Position numbers and translations under genes: made by a program. A stretch of DNA of 64,000 nt. It comes from Pseudocitrobacter sp913778145. GTDB taxonomy: Bacteria; Pseudomonadota; Gammaproteobacteria; Enterobacterales; Enterobacteriaceae. The DNA lies in NCBI GenBank assembly GCA_035726825.1, contig JALNTX010000012.1:62001-126000 (forward strand), written 5' to 3'. A model generated the notes under the pieces. That model was not told the DNA's origin, made no database searches, and saw only the letters and a list, made by a program, of their open reading frames with translations. Shown in pieces: positions 44,363-53,284 of this stretch; position 1 is the stretch's first letter, and each line of letters opens with the position of its first letter.

Positions 44363-44569
44363 TTAGTAGAAATCACCTGCTGCTTTTTCCGCCTGATCCA
44401 TCCACACCGGCTTATCGCTGGTTTTCGACCAGACGCGATGCAGATAGCTGTAAAAACGTGCGCGATCTTTCCAGAACAGCATAACCGGCAGGGCGATAAC
44501 GCCAGCCGCCACGGCGAAAGTACGACGCAAAATGACAATGTGTGCTGGATACTCTTTATACAGTTCCAT
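44363..44569 (-). CDS. ybfA: YbfA, small membrane-associated protein of unknown function
   Basis: The product has 68 residues, the same length as E. coli YbfA. It has one hydrophobic segment (about 17-32: TFAVAAGVIALPVMLFW) and a conserved polar tail (KDRARFYSYLHRVWSKTSDKPVWMDQAEKAAGDFY, in part). Divergent from kdpFABC; own terminator. The function is unknown to me. Confidence 0.9.
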   Translation of the reverse strand: MELYKEYPAHIVILRRTFAVAAGVIALPVMLFWKDRARFYSYLHRVWSKTSDKPVWMDQAEKAAGDFY

Positions 44570-44875
44570 TTTTCTCTCCCCAAGTGTTGGCTGGCAATCT
44601 ACGCCATAAAAGAACTTCAGTAATCTGGCTAAAATAATACCGCTTTGGCTGTAATTTTACTACTCATCCGACCACTTATTTTTGGTTATTTAAGTTTAAT
44701 TTACATTCATGCCGTAACTTAGTTACAAAAAAGTTAAATTAATACTAACCATGAGTTAAATCATGGTCTTTGCCATTTTTATACTTTTTTTACACCCCTC
44801 CCCCTGATTTTTGCGAAATCTTTGCACCGAAAATCCTACCGTTAATCCAATCACTTAATGTGTTGGAGGTGGGTT

Positions 44876-44965
44876 GTGACTACAGGCCTAATAGCCGGCA
44901 TGGTGCTGGTGTTCCTGTTACTGGCGTATCTGGTGTACGCCCTGCTGAATGCGGAGGCGTTCTGA
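44876..44965 (+). CDS. kdpF: Potassium-transporting ATPase small subunit KdpF
   Basis: A 29-residue single-helix lipid-like stabiliser of the KdpFABC complex. GTG start preceded by GGAGGTGG; sequence (M)TTGLIAGMVLVFLLLAYL...NAEAF. Its stop overlaps the kdpA ATG (TGATG). The 306-bp gap 44570-44875 upstream of it is AT-rich and must hold the KdpE-controlled promoter; no gene is visible there. Confidence 0.95.
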   Translation: MTTGLIAGMVLVFLLLAYLVYALLNAEAF

Positions 44966-46632
44966 TGGCCGCTCAGGGATTTTTACTCGTCGCCAGTTTT
45001 TTAATTGTGCTGTTCATACTGGCGCGCCCGTTAGGCAAATTGCTGGCGGGCATGATCGCTAACGAACCGCTGCGCGGTGAAACCGTACTGTGGCGAACGC
45101 TGGGGATTTCGACCGACGAAATGAGCTGGCAGCGGTATGCGCTCGCCATTCTGCTGCTCAACCTTTGCGGCCTGGTGGCTCTGTTTGCGCTGCTGATGCT
45201 CCAGGGCGTACTGCCGTTAAATCCGCAGGGGTTTCCGGGGCTCTCCTGGCATCTGGCGCTGAACACCGCTGTCAGCTTTGTCACCAATACCAACTGGCAA
45301 TCCTACGCCGGGGAAACCACCCTCAGCTATTTCAGCCAGATGGCAGGGTTAACCGTACAAAACTTCCTGTCGGCGGCGAGCGGTATCGCGGTGCTTTTCG
45401 CCCTCGCCCGCGCGTTTGCCCGCCAGCGTGTGACGACGCTCGGGAACGCATGGGTCGATCTTGTGCGCATCACACTGTGGGTACTGCTGCCGTTATCGCT
45501 GCTGGTCGCGCTGTTCTTTATTCAGCAAGGCACGCTGCAAAATCTGCTGGCGTATCAGCCTATCACCACGCTGGAAGGCGTTAGCCAGCAGTTGCCGATG
45601 GGGCCAGTCGCCTCGCAGGAAGCGATCAAAATGATCGGCACCAACGGCGGCGGTTTCTTTAACGCTAACTCCTCGCATCCGTTCGAAAATCCGACGGCGC
45701 TGACGAATTTCGTGCAGATGCAGGCGATCTTCCTGATCCCTACCGCGCTCTGCTTCGCCTTTGGTGAAGTGGTAAATGACAAACGCCAGGGCCGCGCGAT
45801 TCTGTGGGCGATGAGCATCATCTTTGTCATTTGCGTCGCAGTAGTGATGTGGGCGGAAACCAAAGGCAACCCGCACCTGCTGGCGCTGGGCGCAGACAGC
45901 AACCTGAATCTGGAAGGGAAAGAGAGCCGCTTTGGCATTCTTGCCAGCAGCCTTTATGCAGTCGTCACCACGGCAGCGTCCTGCGGTGCGGTTAACGCGA
46001 TGCACGACTCCTTTACCGCCCTTGGCGGCATGGTGCCGATGTGGTTAATGCAGATTGGTGAAGTGGTGTTTGGCGGCGTCGGTTCCGGGCTGTACGGCAT
46101 GTTGCTGTTCGTTCTGCTGGCGGTGTTCATCGCCGGGCTGATGATTGGCCGCACGCCAGAGTATCTGGGTAAAAAAATCGAAGTGCCTGAAATGAAAATG
46201 ACCGCGCTGGCGATTCTGGTGACGCCGACGCTGGTGCTGCTCGGCACCGCACTGGCGATGATGACCGACGCCGGGCGCAGCGGCATGCTCAACCCTGGCA
46301 CCCACGGCTTTAGCGAAGTGCTTTATGCCGTCTCCTCTGCGGCAAATAACAACGGCAGCGCCTTCGCAGGGTTAAGCGCCAACACTCCGTTCTGGAACTG
46401 CCTGCTGGCGTTATGCATGTTGCTGGGGCGTTTTGCAGTGATTGTGCCCGTGCTGGCCATCGCCGGTTCACTGGTGAACAAAAAAATCCAGCCCGCGACG
46501 CCCGGCACGCTCGCCACTCACGATGCGCTGTTTATCGGCCTGCTGATTGGCACCGTGCTGCTGGTCGGCGCTTTGACCTTTATTCCCGCCCTGGCGATTG
46601 GCCCGGTCGCGGAACATCTTTCTCTGTTTTAA
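44965..46632 (+). CDS. kdpA: Potassium-transporting ATPase potassium-binding subunit
   Basis: The channel-like K+-selectivity subunit of the high-affinity KdpFABC pump. It has 555 residues from MAAQGFLLVASFLIVLF. The frame also runs upstream through kdpF in another phase, which is not coding. Filter-like glycine loops: SFVTNTNWQSYAGE, MIGTNGGGFFNANSSHPFENP, TAASCGAVNAMHDSF and SAANNNGSAFAGL. It lies 20 bp upstream of kdpB. Confidence 0.97.
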   Translation: MAAQGFLLVASFLIVLFILARPLGKLLAGMIANEPLRGETVLWRTLGISTDEMSWQRYALAILLLNLCGLVALFALLMLQGVLPLNPQGFPGLSWHLALNTAVSFVTNTNWQSYAGETTLSYFSQMAGLTVQNFLSAASGIAVLFALARAFARQRVTTLGNAWVDLVRITLWVLLPLSLLVALFFIQQGTLQNLLAYQPITTLEGVSQQLPMGPVASQEAIKMIGTNGGGFFNANSSHPFENPTALTNFVQMQAIFLIPTALCFAFGEVVNDKRQGRAILWAMSIIFVICVAVVMWAETKGNPHLLALGADSNLNLEGKESRFGILASSLYAVVTTAASCGAVNAMHDSFTALGGMVPMWLMQIGEVVFGGVGSGLYGMLLFVLLAVFIAGLMIGRTPEYLGKKIEVPEMKMTALAILVTPTLVLLGTALAMMTDAGRSGMLNPGTHGFSEVLYAVSSAANNNGSAFAGLSANTPFWNCLLALCMLLGRFAVIVPVLAIAGSLVNKKIQPATPGTLATHDALFIGLLIGTVLLVGALTFIPALAIGPVAEHLSLF

Positions 46633-46652
46633 GCATTGCGGAGTATGCGTTT

Positions 46653-48701
46653 ATGAGTCGCAAGCAACTGGCGCTGTTTGACCGAAAACTGGTTGGGCAG
46701 GCGCTACTCGACGCCATCAAAAAACTGAGCCCCACCATTCAGTGGCGTAACCCGGTGATGTTTATTGTCTGGATTGGCAGCGTGTTGACCACCGTGATGA
46801 GCCTCGCGATGGCAACCGGCCACATGCAGGGTAACGCGCTGTTTAGCGGCGCGATCGCCCTGTGGTTGTGGTTTACGGTGCTGTTCGCCAACTTCGCCGA
46901 AGCGATGGCGGAAGGCCGCAGCAAGGCGCAGGCCAACAGCCTGAAAAGCGTACAGAAAACCGCCTTCGCTCGCAAACTTCGCGCCCCGCAGCACGGGGCC
47001 GAAATGGACCACGTACCGTCTGATGAGCTGCGCAAAGGCGACGTGGTGCTGGTGGAAGCCGGTGATATCATTCCCTGCGATGGCGAAGTGATTGAGGGCG
47101 GCGCGTCGGTGGATGAAAGCGCCATCACCGGGGAATCAGCACCCGTTATTCGTGAATCCGGCGGCGACTTCGCGTCGGTGACGGGCGGGACGCGTATTCT
47201 CTCCGACTGGCTGGTGATCCGCTGTAGCGTTAACCCAGGCGAAACCTTCCTTGACCGGATGATCGCCATGGTTGAAGGCGCGCAGCGTCGCAAAACCCCC
47301 AATGAAGTGGCGCTGACGATTCTGCTGGTCGCCCTGACTATCGTCTTCCTGCTGGCGACCGCCACCCTGTGGCCCTTCTCCACCTGGGGTGGTAAACCGG
47401 TGAGCGTGATCGTGCTGATCGCCCTGCTGGTGTGTCTGATCCCAACCACCATCGGCGGCCTGCTGTCGGCCATCGGCGTTGCCGGGATGAGCCGCATGTT
47501 GGGCGCTAATGTGATTGCCACCAGCGGCCGCGCGGTGGAAGCCGCAGGCGACGTCGATGTATTGCTGCTGGATAAAACCGGCACTATTACCCTCGGCAAC
47601 CGCCAGGCATCGCAATTTTTACCGGCTAACGGCGTGGATGAAAGAACGCTGGCCGACGCCGCGCAGCTCTCCTCGCTGGCGGATGAAACGCCCGAAGGCC
47701 GCAGCATCGTGGTGCTCGCCAAACAGCGTTTTAACCTGCGCGAGCGCGACGTACAGCAGCTACACGCCACCTTTGTGCCCTTTACCGCGCAAACCCGCAT
47801 GAGCGGAATTAACATCGATAACCGCATGATCCGCAAAGGTTCAGTGGATGCCATTCGCCGCCACGTTGAAAGTAACGGCGGGCAATTCCCGGCGGATGTC
47901 GAGCATCTGGTTGACGGTATCGCCCGTCAGGGTTCAACCCCGCTGGTGGTCGTGGAAGGCGCGAAAGTCCTCGGGGCGATTGCCCTTAAAGATATCGTAA
48001 AAGGCGGCATTAAAGAACGCTTCGCGCAACTGCGCAAAATGGGTATCAAGACGGTGATGATCACCGGCGATAATCGCCTGACCGCTGCCGCGATTGCCGC
48101 CGAAGCGGGCGTCGATGATTTTCTCGCTGAAGCGACGCCGGAAGCCAAGCTGGCGTTGATTCGCCAGTATCAGTCCGAAGGCCGCATGGTGGCGATGACT
48201 GGCGACGGCACCAACGACGCTCCGGCGCTGGCGCAGGCTGACGTGGCGGTAGCAATGAACTCCGGTACCCAGGCGGCGAAAGAAGCGGGCAACATGGTCG
48301 ATCTCGATTCCAACCCGACCAAGCTGATTGAAGTGGTGCATATCGGTAAACAGATGCTGATGACCCGTGGCTCACTCACTACATTCAGCATCGCCAATGA
48401 TGTGGCGAAATACTTCGCCATTATCCCGGCAGCGTTTGCCGCAAGCTGGCCACAGCTTGGCGTGTTGAACATCATGCATCTGCATTCGCCGGATTCAGCG
48501 ATTCTGAGCGCGGTGATTTTCAACGCCCTGATAATCGTCTTTCTGCTGCCGCTGGCGCTGAAAGGCGTGAGTTATCAGCCCCTTTCCGCTTCTGCCATGC
48601 TGCGCCGCAATCTGTGGATCTACGGCCTGGGCGGCCTGATTGTGCCGTTCATCGGCATTAAAGCTATCGATCTGTTGCTGACTCTGTTTGGTCTGGTGTG
48701 A
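46653..48701 (+). CDS. kdpB: Potassium-transporting P-type ATPase catalytic subunit
   Basis: The ATP-hydrolysing subunit of Kdp. It has 682 residues from MSRKQLALFDRKLVGQ, the E. coli length. The phosphorylated Asp-307 is in LLLDKTGTITLGN. The actuator motif AITGESAPV contains the serine known to be an inhibitory phosphorylation site. Also seen: MTGDGTNDAPALAQADVAVAMN and TGDNRLTAAAIA. The start overlaps nothing; its stop is followed by kdpC after 8 bp. Confidence 0.98.
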   Translation: MSRKQLALFDRKLVGQALLDAIKKLSPTIQWRNPVMFIVWIGSVLTTVMSLAMATGHMQGNALFSGAIALWLWFTVLFANFAEAMAEGRSKAQANSLKSVQKTAFARKLRAPQHGAEMDHVPSDELRKGDVVLVEAGDIIPCDGEVIEGGASVDESAITGESAPVIRESGGDFASVTGGTRILSDWLVIRCSVNPGETFLDRMIAMVEGAQRRKTPNEVALTILLVALTIVFLLATATLWPFSTWGGKPVSVIVLIALLVCLIPTTIGGLLSAIGVAGMSRMLGANVIATSGRAVEAAGDVDVLLLDKTGTITLGNRQASQFLPANGVDERTLADAAQLSSLADETPEGRSIVVLAKQRFNLRERDVQQLHATFVPFTAQTRMSGINIDNRMIRKGSVDAIRRHVESNGGQFPADVEHLVDGIARQGSTPLVVVEGAKVLGAIALKDIVKGGIKERFAQLRKMGIKTVMITGDNRLTAAAIAAEAGVDDFLAEATPEAKLALIRQYQSEGRMVAMTGDGTNDAPALAQADVAVAMNSGTQAAKEAGNMVDLDSNPTKLIEVVHIGKQMLMTRGSLTTFSIANDVAKYFAIIPAAFAASWPQLGVLNIMHLHSPDSAILSAVIFNALIIVFLLPLALKGVSYQPLSASAMLRRNLWIYGLGGLIVPFIGIKAIDLLLTLFGLV

Positions 48702-48709
48702 GGTACACA

Positions 48710-49285
48710 ATGTCTCTGCTTCGTCCTGCTGTTGTGATTTTTCTTTTCCTGGCGCTGATTACCGGCGGCGCTTATCCGCTACTAACCACCGCGCTAGGCC
48801 AGTGGTGGTTTCATGAGAGCGCTAACGGTTCGCTGATTATTGAGGGTAATCAGGTGCGCGGCTCTACGCTGATTGGGCAAAACTTTACCCAACCCGGCTA
48901 TTTCCACGGACGCCCCTCCGCCACGGCGGACATGCCCTACAACCCGATGGCGTCTGGCGGCAGTAATCTGGCGGCGAGCAACCCGGCGCAGGATGATGCC
49001 ATTCGCCAACGTGTCACCCAACTGCGCGCAGCCAACCCGGATGCGCCAGCCGCCGTTCCCACGGAACTGGTGACGGCCTCTGCCAGCGGGCTTGATTACG
49101 GCCTGACGCCAGAAAGCGTGCGCTGGCAGGTGCCGCGCGTCGCCAACGCGCGTCACGTCTCAGTGGACTGGCTCAACCAACAAATTGATGCCGCCACGCA
49201 GAAACCGCTGCTCGGTTTTCTCGGCCAACCTGTGGTAAATATTGTTGAGCTGAATATGGCGCTGGATGCCCACAAGGATAACTGA
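48710..49285 (+). CDS. kdpC: Potassium-transporting ATPase subunit C
   Basis: A single-span subunit that assembles and stabilises the pump. It has 191 residues from MSLLRPAVVIFLFLALITGGAYPLL (in part); the GTG four codons upstream is not conserved. Family blocks: GSTLIGQNFTQPGYFHGRPSA, YNPMASGGSNLA and VNIVELNMALD. Its stop overlaps the kdpD start (TGATG). Confidence 0.96.
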   Translation: MSLLRPAVVIFLFLALITGGAYPLLTTALGQWWFHESANGSLIIEGNQVRGSTLIGQNFTQPGYFHGRPSATADMPYNPMASGGSNLAASNPAQDDAIRQRVTQLRAANPDAPAAVPTELVTASASGLDYGLTPESVRWQVPRVANARHVSVDWLNQQIDAATQKPLLGFLGQPVVNIVELNMALDAHKDN

Positions 49286-49287
49286 TG

Positions 49288-51975
49288 ATGACTGACGAGC
49301 CGCAACGCCCAAACCCGGATCGCCTGCTGGAGCAGACGGCCTCCCCGCATCGCGGAAAGCTGAAGATTTTCTTCGGTGCCTGCGCAGGCGTGGGGAAAAC
49401 CTGGGCGATGCTGGCGGAGGCCCAGCGTCTGCGGGCGCAGGGGCTGGATATCCTGGCGGGCGTGGTGGAAACCCACGGGCGCAAAGAGACGGCGGAAATG
49501 CTCAAGGGCCTGACGCTGCTGCCGCAAAAACGCCTCGCCTGGCAGGGCCGTTATCTGCATGAGTTTGACCTGGACGCCGCCCTCGCCCGCCGCCCGGCGC
49601 TGGTTCTTATGGATGAACTGGCGCACAGCAACGCGCCCGGTTCGCGTCATCCCAAACGCTGGCAGGATATCGACGAACTTCTGGAAGCCGGAATCGACGT
49701 CTTTACCACCGTTAATGTTCAGCATCTGGAAAGCCTGAATGACATTGTCAGCGGCGTCACCGGCATTCAGGTGCGCGAAACCGTGCCCGATCCGTTCTTT
49801 GATGCCGCCGATGAAGTGGTGCTGGTGGATCTGCCGCCGGACGACCTACGCCAGCGGCTGAACGAAGGCAAAGTGTATCTCGCCGGGCAGGCCGAACGCG
49901 CTATTGAGAATTTTTTCCGCAAAGGGAATCTCATCGCCCTGCGTGAACTGGCGCTGCGCCGCACGGCGGATCGCGTAGATGAACAGATGCGCGCCTGGCG
50001 CGATACCCAGGGGCAGGAAAAAGTCTGGCATACCCGTGACGCGATCCTGCTCTGCGTCGGCCATCATACGGGCAGCGAAAAGCTGGTGCGCACCGCCGCA
50101 CGTCTGGCAGCGCGTTTAGGCAGCGTCTGGCATGCCGTGTATGTGGAAACGCCTACGCTGCATCGCCTGCCGGAGGCCCAGCGCCGCGCAATCCTCAGTT
50201 CGCTGCGTCTGGCGCAGGAACTCGGCGCGGAAACCGCCACCCTTTCCGATCCCTCGGAAGAAAAAGCGGTGATCCGCTACGCTCGTGAGCATAACCTTGG
50301 CAAAATCGTGATCGGCAGGCAGGAGAAGCGTCACTGGTGGAGCGGCGAGCGCTTTGGCGACCGCCTGGCCCGCCATGCGCCGGATCTCGATCTGCTGGTC
50401 GTCGCGATGGACGAGAAACCCGATCCGCTGCCTTCATCAACCCGCGATCCGCGCAGCTTCTTTGACAAGTGGCAGGTGCAAATTCGCGGCTGCGCGGTGG
50501 CGTTTGCCCTGTGTACGGTCATCACGCTGGTCGCGGCGCAGTGGTTGATGGCCTTCGACGCCGCCAACCTGGTGATGCTCTATCTGCTTGGCGTGGTGAT
50601 CGTCGCCCTCTTCTATGGCCGCTGGCCGTCGGTGCTGGCGACGGTTATCAACGTTATCAGTTTCGATCTCTTCTTTATTGCTCCGCGCGGTACGCTGGCG
50701 GTGTCTGATGTGCAATACCTTCTGACCTTCGGCGTGATGCTCACCGTCGGGCTGGTGATTGGCAACCTGACTGCCGGAGTGCGCTATCAGGCGCGCGTGG
50801 CACGCTACCGCGAACAGCGTACCCGCCATCTGTACGAGATGTCGAAAGCCCTGGCGGTGGGACGCAGCGCCGAAGATATCGCCCGCACCTGCGAGCAGTA
50901 TATTCAGTCAACCTTCCATGCCCGCAGCCAGGTCCTGCTTCCCGATGAAAACGATAAGCTCACGCCGTCCACGCAGCAGGATGGCCTGACACCGTGGGAT
51001 GATGCGATTGCGCGCTGGAGCTTCGATAAAGGCCTTCCCGCCGGGGCGGGCACCGATACCCTGCCCGGCGTGCCGTATCAGATCCTGCCGCTAAAAAGTG
51101 CCAGCAAAACGTTGGGGCTGGTGGTGGTCGAACCGCTTAATTTGCGCCAGTTGATGATCCCCGAGCAGCAGCGTTTGTTGGAAACATTCACCCTGCTGGC
51201 CGCCAGCGCACTGGAACGGCTGGCGCTGACCGCCAGTGAAGAACAGGCGCGATTTGCCAGCGAAAGGGAAAGTTTACGCAACTCGCTGCTGGCCGCGCTT
51301 TCCCATGATTTACGCACGCCGCTGACGGTGCTGTTTGGTCAGGCGGAAATTCTGACGCTCGATCTCGCCAGCAGCGGCTCGCCTTACGCCCCGCAGGCCA
51401 ATGAAATTCGCCAGCACGTGCTGAACACAACAAGGCTGGTGAATAATCTGCTGGATATGGCGCGCATTCAGTCTGGCGGCTTTAATCTTAATAAAGAGTG
51501 GCTCACGCTGGAGGAAGTGGTCGGCAGCGCGTTACGTATGCTGGAACCCGGCCTGAACGGGCAGCAGATTGCGTTATTCCTTCCCGACCCGCTGATGCTT
51601 ATTCACGTCGATGGGCCGCTGTTTGAACGTGTGCTGATCAACCTGCTGGAAAACGCAGTTAAATACGCCGGGCCACAGGCGCAGATTGGCATTAACGCCC
51701 GCGAGCAAAATCATCAGCTCTGCCTTGATATCTGGGATGACGGGCCGGGCATTGCGCAGGGGCAGGAAACGCGAATTTTTGATAAATTCTCACGCGGGAA
51801 TAAGGAATCCGCCATTCCCGGCGTCGGGCTGGGGCTGGCGATTTGCCGGGCCATTGTCGATATTCATGGCGGCACGCTTTCAGCCAGCAATCGCCCTGAA
51901 GGCGGCGCCTGTTTTCATGTTACACTTCCGCTGGAGTCTCCACCGGAACTTGAAGAATTTCATGAGGATATGTGA
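49288..51975 (+). CDS. kdpD: Sensor histidine kinase KdpD
   Basis: An inner-membrane sensor of K+ limitation and ionic strength. It has 895 residues from the second of two adjacent ATGs, which places the phosphorylated His at 673 (LSHDLRTPLTVL), as in E. coli. Domains in order: KdpD N-terminal with a Walker A motif (GACAGVGKTWAM) and LMDELAHSNAPGSRHPKRWQD; a universal-stress-protein-like domain (about 250-370); four membrane helices (about 400-500); GAF domain; HisKA and HATPase (DNGPG-type DDGPGIA, GVGLGLAIC). Confidence 0.98.
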   Translation: MTDEPQRPNPDRLLEQTASPHRGKLKIFFGACAGVGKTWAMLAEAQRLRAQGLDILAGVVETHGRKETAEMLKGLTLLPQKRLAWQGRYLHEFDLDAALARRPALVLMDELAHSNAPGSRHPKRWQDIDELLEAGIDVFTTVNVQHLESLNDIVSGVTGIQVRETVPDPFFDAADEVVLVDLPPDDLRQRLNEGKVYLAGQAERAIENFFRKGNLIALRELALRRTADRVDEQMRAWRDTQGQEKVWHTRDAILLCVGHHTGSEKLVRTAARLAARLGSVWHAVYVETPTLHRLPEAQRRAILSSLRLAQELGAETATLSDPSEEKAVIRYAREHNLGKIVIGRQEKRHWWSGERFGDRLARHAPDLDLLVVAMDEKPDPLPSSTRDPRSFFDKWQVQIRGCAVAFALCTVITLVAAQWLMAFDAANLVMLYLLGVVIVALFYGRWPSVLATVINVISFDLFFIAPRGTLAVSDVQYLLTFGVMLTVGLVIGNLTAGVRYQARVARYREQRTRHLYEMSKALAVGRSAEDIARTCEQYIQSTFHARSQVLLPDENDKLTPSTQQDGLTPWDDAIARWSFDKGLPAGAGTDTLPGVPYQILPLKSASKTLGLVVVEPLNLRQLMIPEQQRLLETFTLLAASALERLALTASEEQARFASERESLRNSLLAALSHDLRTPLTVLFGQAEILTLDLASSGSPYAPQANEIRQHVLNTTRLVNNLLDMARIQSGGFNLNKEWLTLEEVVGSALRMLEPGLNGQQIALFLPDPLMLIHVDGPLFERVLINLLENAVKYAGPQAQIGINAREQNHQLCLDIWDDGPGIAQGQETRIFDKFSRGNKESAIPGVGLGLAICRAIVDIHGGTLSASNRPEGGACFHVTLPLESPPELEEFHEDM

Positions 51976-52649
51976 CCAGCGTTCTGATTGTTGAAGATGA
52001 ACAAGCCATTCGCCGTTTTCTGCGCACCGCGCTGGAAGCCGAAGGGCTGCGCGTGTTTGACGCTCAAACCTTGCAACGTGGGCTACTGGAAGCGGCAACG
52101 CGCAAGCCCGATCTGGTTATTCTCGACCTCGGCTTGCCCGACGGCGATGGGATCGATTTTATCCGCGATTTCCGCCAGTGGAGCGCCACGCCGGTGATAG
52201 TGCTTTCCGCACGCAGCGAAGAGAACGATAAAATCGCCGCGCTGGACGCCGGTGCGGATGATTATCTCAGTAAACCTTTTGGCATCGGCGAGTTGCAGGC
52301 CCGCCTGCGCGTCGCGCTCCGCCGCCACGCCACTACCCAGCCGAACGACCCGCTGGTGACGTTCTCCGATGTGCAAGTCGATCTCGCCGCTCGTCGCATT
52401 GTGCGCGGTGGTGAAGAGGTACACCTCACCCCTATCGAATTTCGCCTGCTGGCGGAACTGCTCAATAACCCCGGAAAAGTGCTCACCCAGCGTCAATTGC
52501 TGAACCACGTCTGGGGGCCAAATGCGGTGGAACATAGCCATTATCTGCGGATTTATATGGGGCATATTCGGCAGAAACTGGAAGCCGACCCGGCACGGCC
52601 AAAACATTTCCTGACGGAGACGGGAATTGGGTATCGGTTTATGTTGTGA
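51972..52649 (+). CDS. kdpE: Response regulator KdpE (OmpR family)
   Basis: Activates kdpFABC when phosphorylated by KdpD. It has 225 residues with a GTG start overlapping the kdpD stop by 4 bp. Receiver domain: VEDEQAIRRFL, phospho-Asp in VILDLGLPDGDGIDF (Asp-52), VLSAR, DYLSKPF. The winged-helix domain ends with GPNAVEHSHYLRIYMGHIRQKLE and TGIGYRFML. Confidence 0.98.
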   Translation: MTSVLIVEDEQAIRRFLRTALEAEGLRVFDAQTLQRGLLEAATRKPDLVILDLGLPDGDGIDFIRDFRQWSATPVIVLSARSEENDKIAALDAGADDYLSKPFGIGELQARLRVALRRHATTQPNDPLVTFSDVQVDLAARRIVRGGEEVHLTPIEFRLLAELLNNPGKVLTQRQLLNHVWGPNAVEHSHYLRIYMGHIRQKLEADPARPKHFLTETGIGYRFML

Positions 52650-52925
52650 ATAGTCATTCATTTATTTTGACTTTCCAATCATATTTATTCTGGTTTAATT
52701 CAATCCCTGCTATTTATAAGTCACCTCAATTTTTGTTTTTCTTAAAAATAAAAAACACAATTAATTAACAAAATAAACACATATCAGCATCTTCTATTAG
52801 AATATGCATATATGGCGGCTAATTATTTGGCCTATGATCATTTTTTATTGATCAGCTTCACAGAACCAGGCTATTTCCAGGATAAAATACCAACGCTTTC
52901 ATTTTACCAATAGGAAGGTTTAAAA

Positions 52926-53030
52926 ATGGAAAATAATAGTCGTACCATGCCCCACATAAGGCGGACAACACATATTATGATGTTTGCCCACCGTAACAGC
53001 TTTGACTTTCATTTCTTTAATGCCCGCTAG
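52926..53030 (+). CDS. speFL: SpeFL, ornithine-sensing arrest leader peptide
   Basis: A 34-residue uORF (MENNSRTMPHIRRTTHIMMF...NSFDFHFFNAR) preceded by AGGAAGG. In E. coli the nascent peptide binds L-ornithine in the ribosome exit tunnel and stalls the ribosome, preventing Rho-dependent termination and turning on speF-potE. The sensor motif HIRRTTH (residues 10-16) and the FDFHFF effector region are intact. Residue 19 is Met, where I recall Lys in E. coli. Confidence 0.95.
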   Translation: MENNSRTMPHIRRTTHIMMFAHRNSFDFHFFNAR

Positions 53031-53284
53031 TCATTCGACTTCGGGCACTCCAGCATACAGGTCTTCCTGACCCTTTGCATTGCAGGCTATGCCTGTATTC
53101 CGTGGTGCTCCCCTTTGCATAACCCTGATTTACCTGTGACCGGACTGGTTAGGGTTCATTGCATCTAAAAAAAGCAAATCTCTGATTATTTTATCAGTGG
53201 GATGATTTTGCTTTTTTTCCGGAGATATCAATTTCTCATTTGAGAAATTGAGGACCTGCTATTACCTGAAATAAAGAGATGAAT
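53031..53284 (+). promoter_or_regulatory. speFL-speF leader with large AT-rich hairpin
   Basis: The untranslated leader between the uORF and speF. It holds several short complementary stretches. The clearest structure is a 12-bp perfect outer stem AAAAAAAGCAAA (53167-53178) with TTTGCTTTTTTT (53207-53218), enclosing a CTGAT/ATCAG hairpin. It ends about 66 bp before speF and could act as a terminator or RNA switch. Regulation by Rho and ribosome stalling is known for E. coli. Confidence 0.65.
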
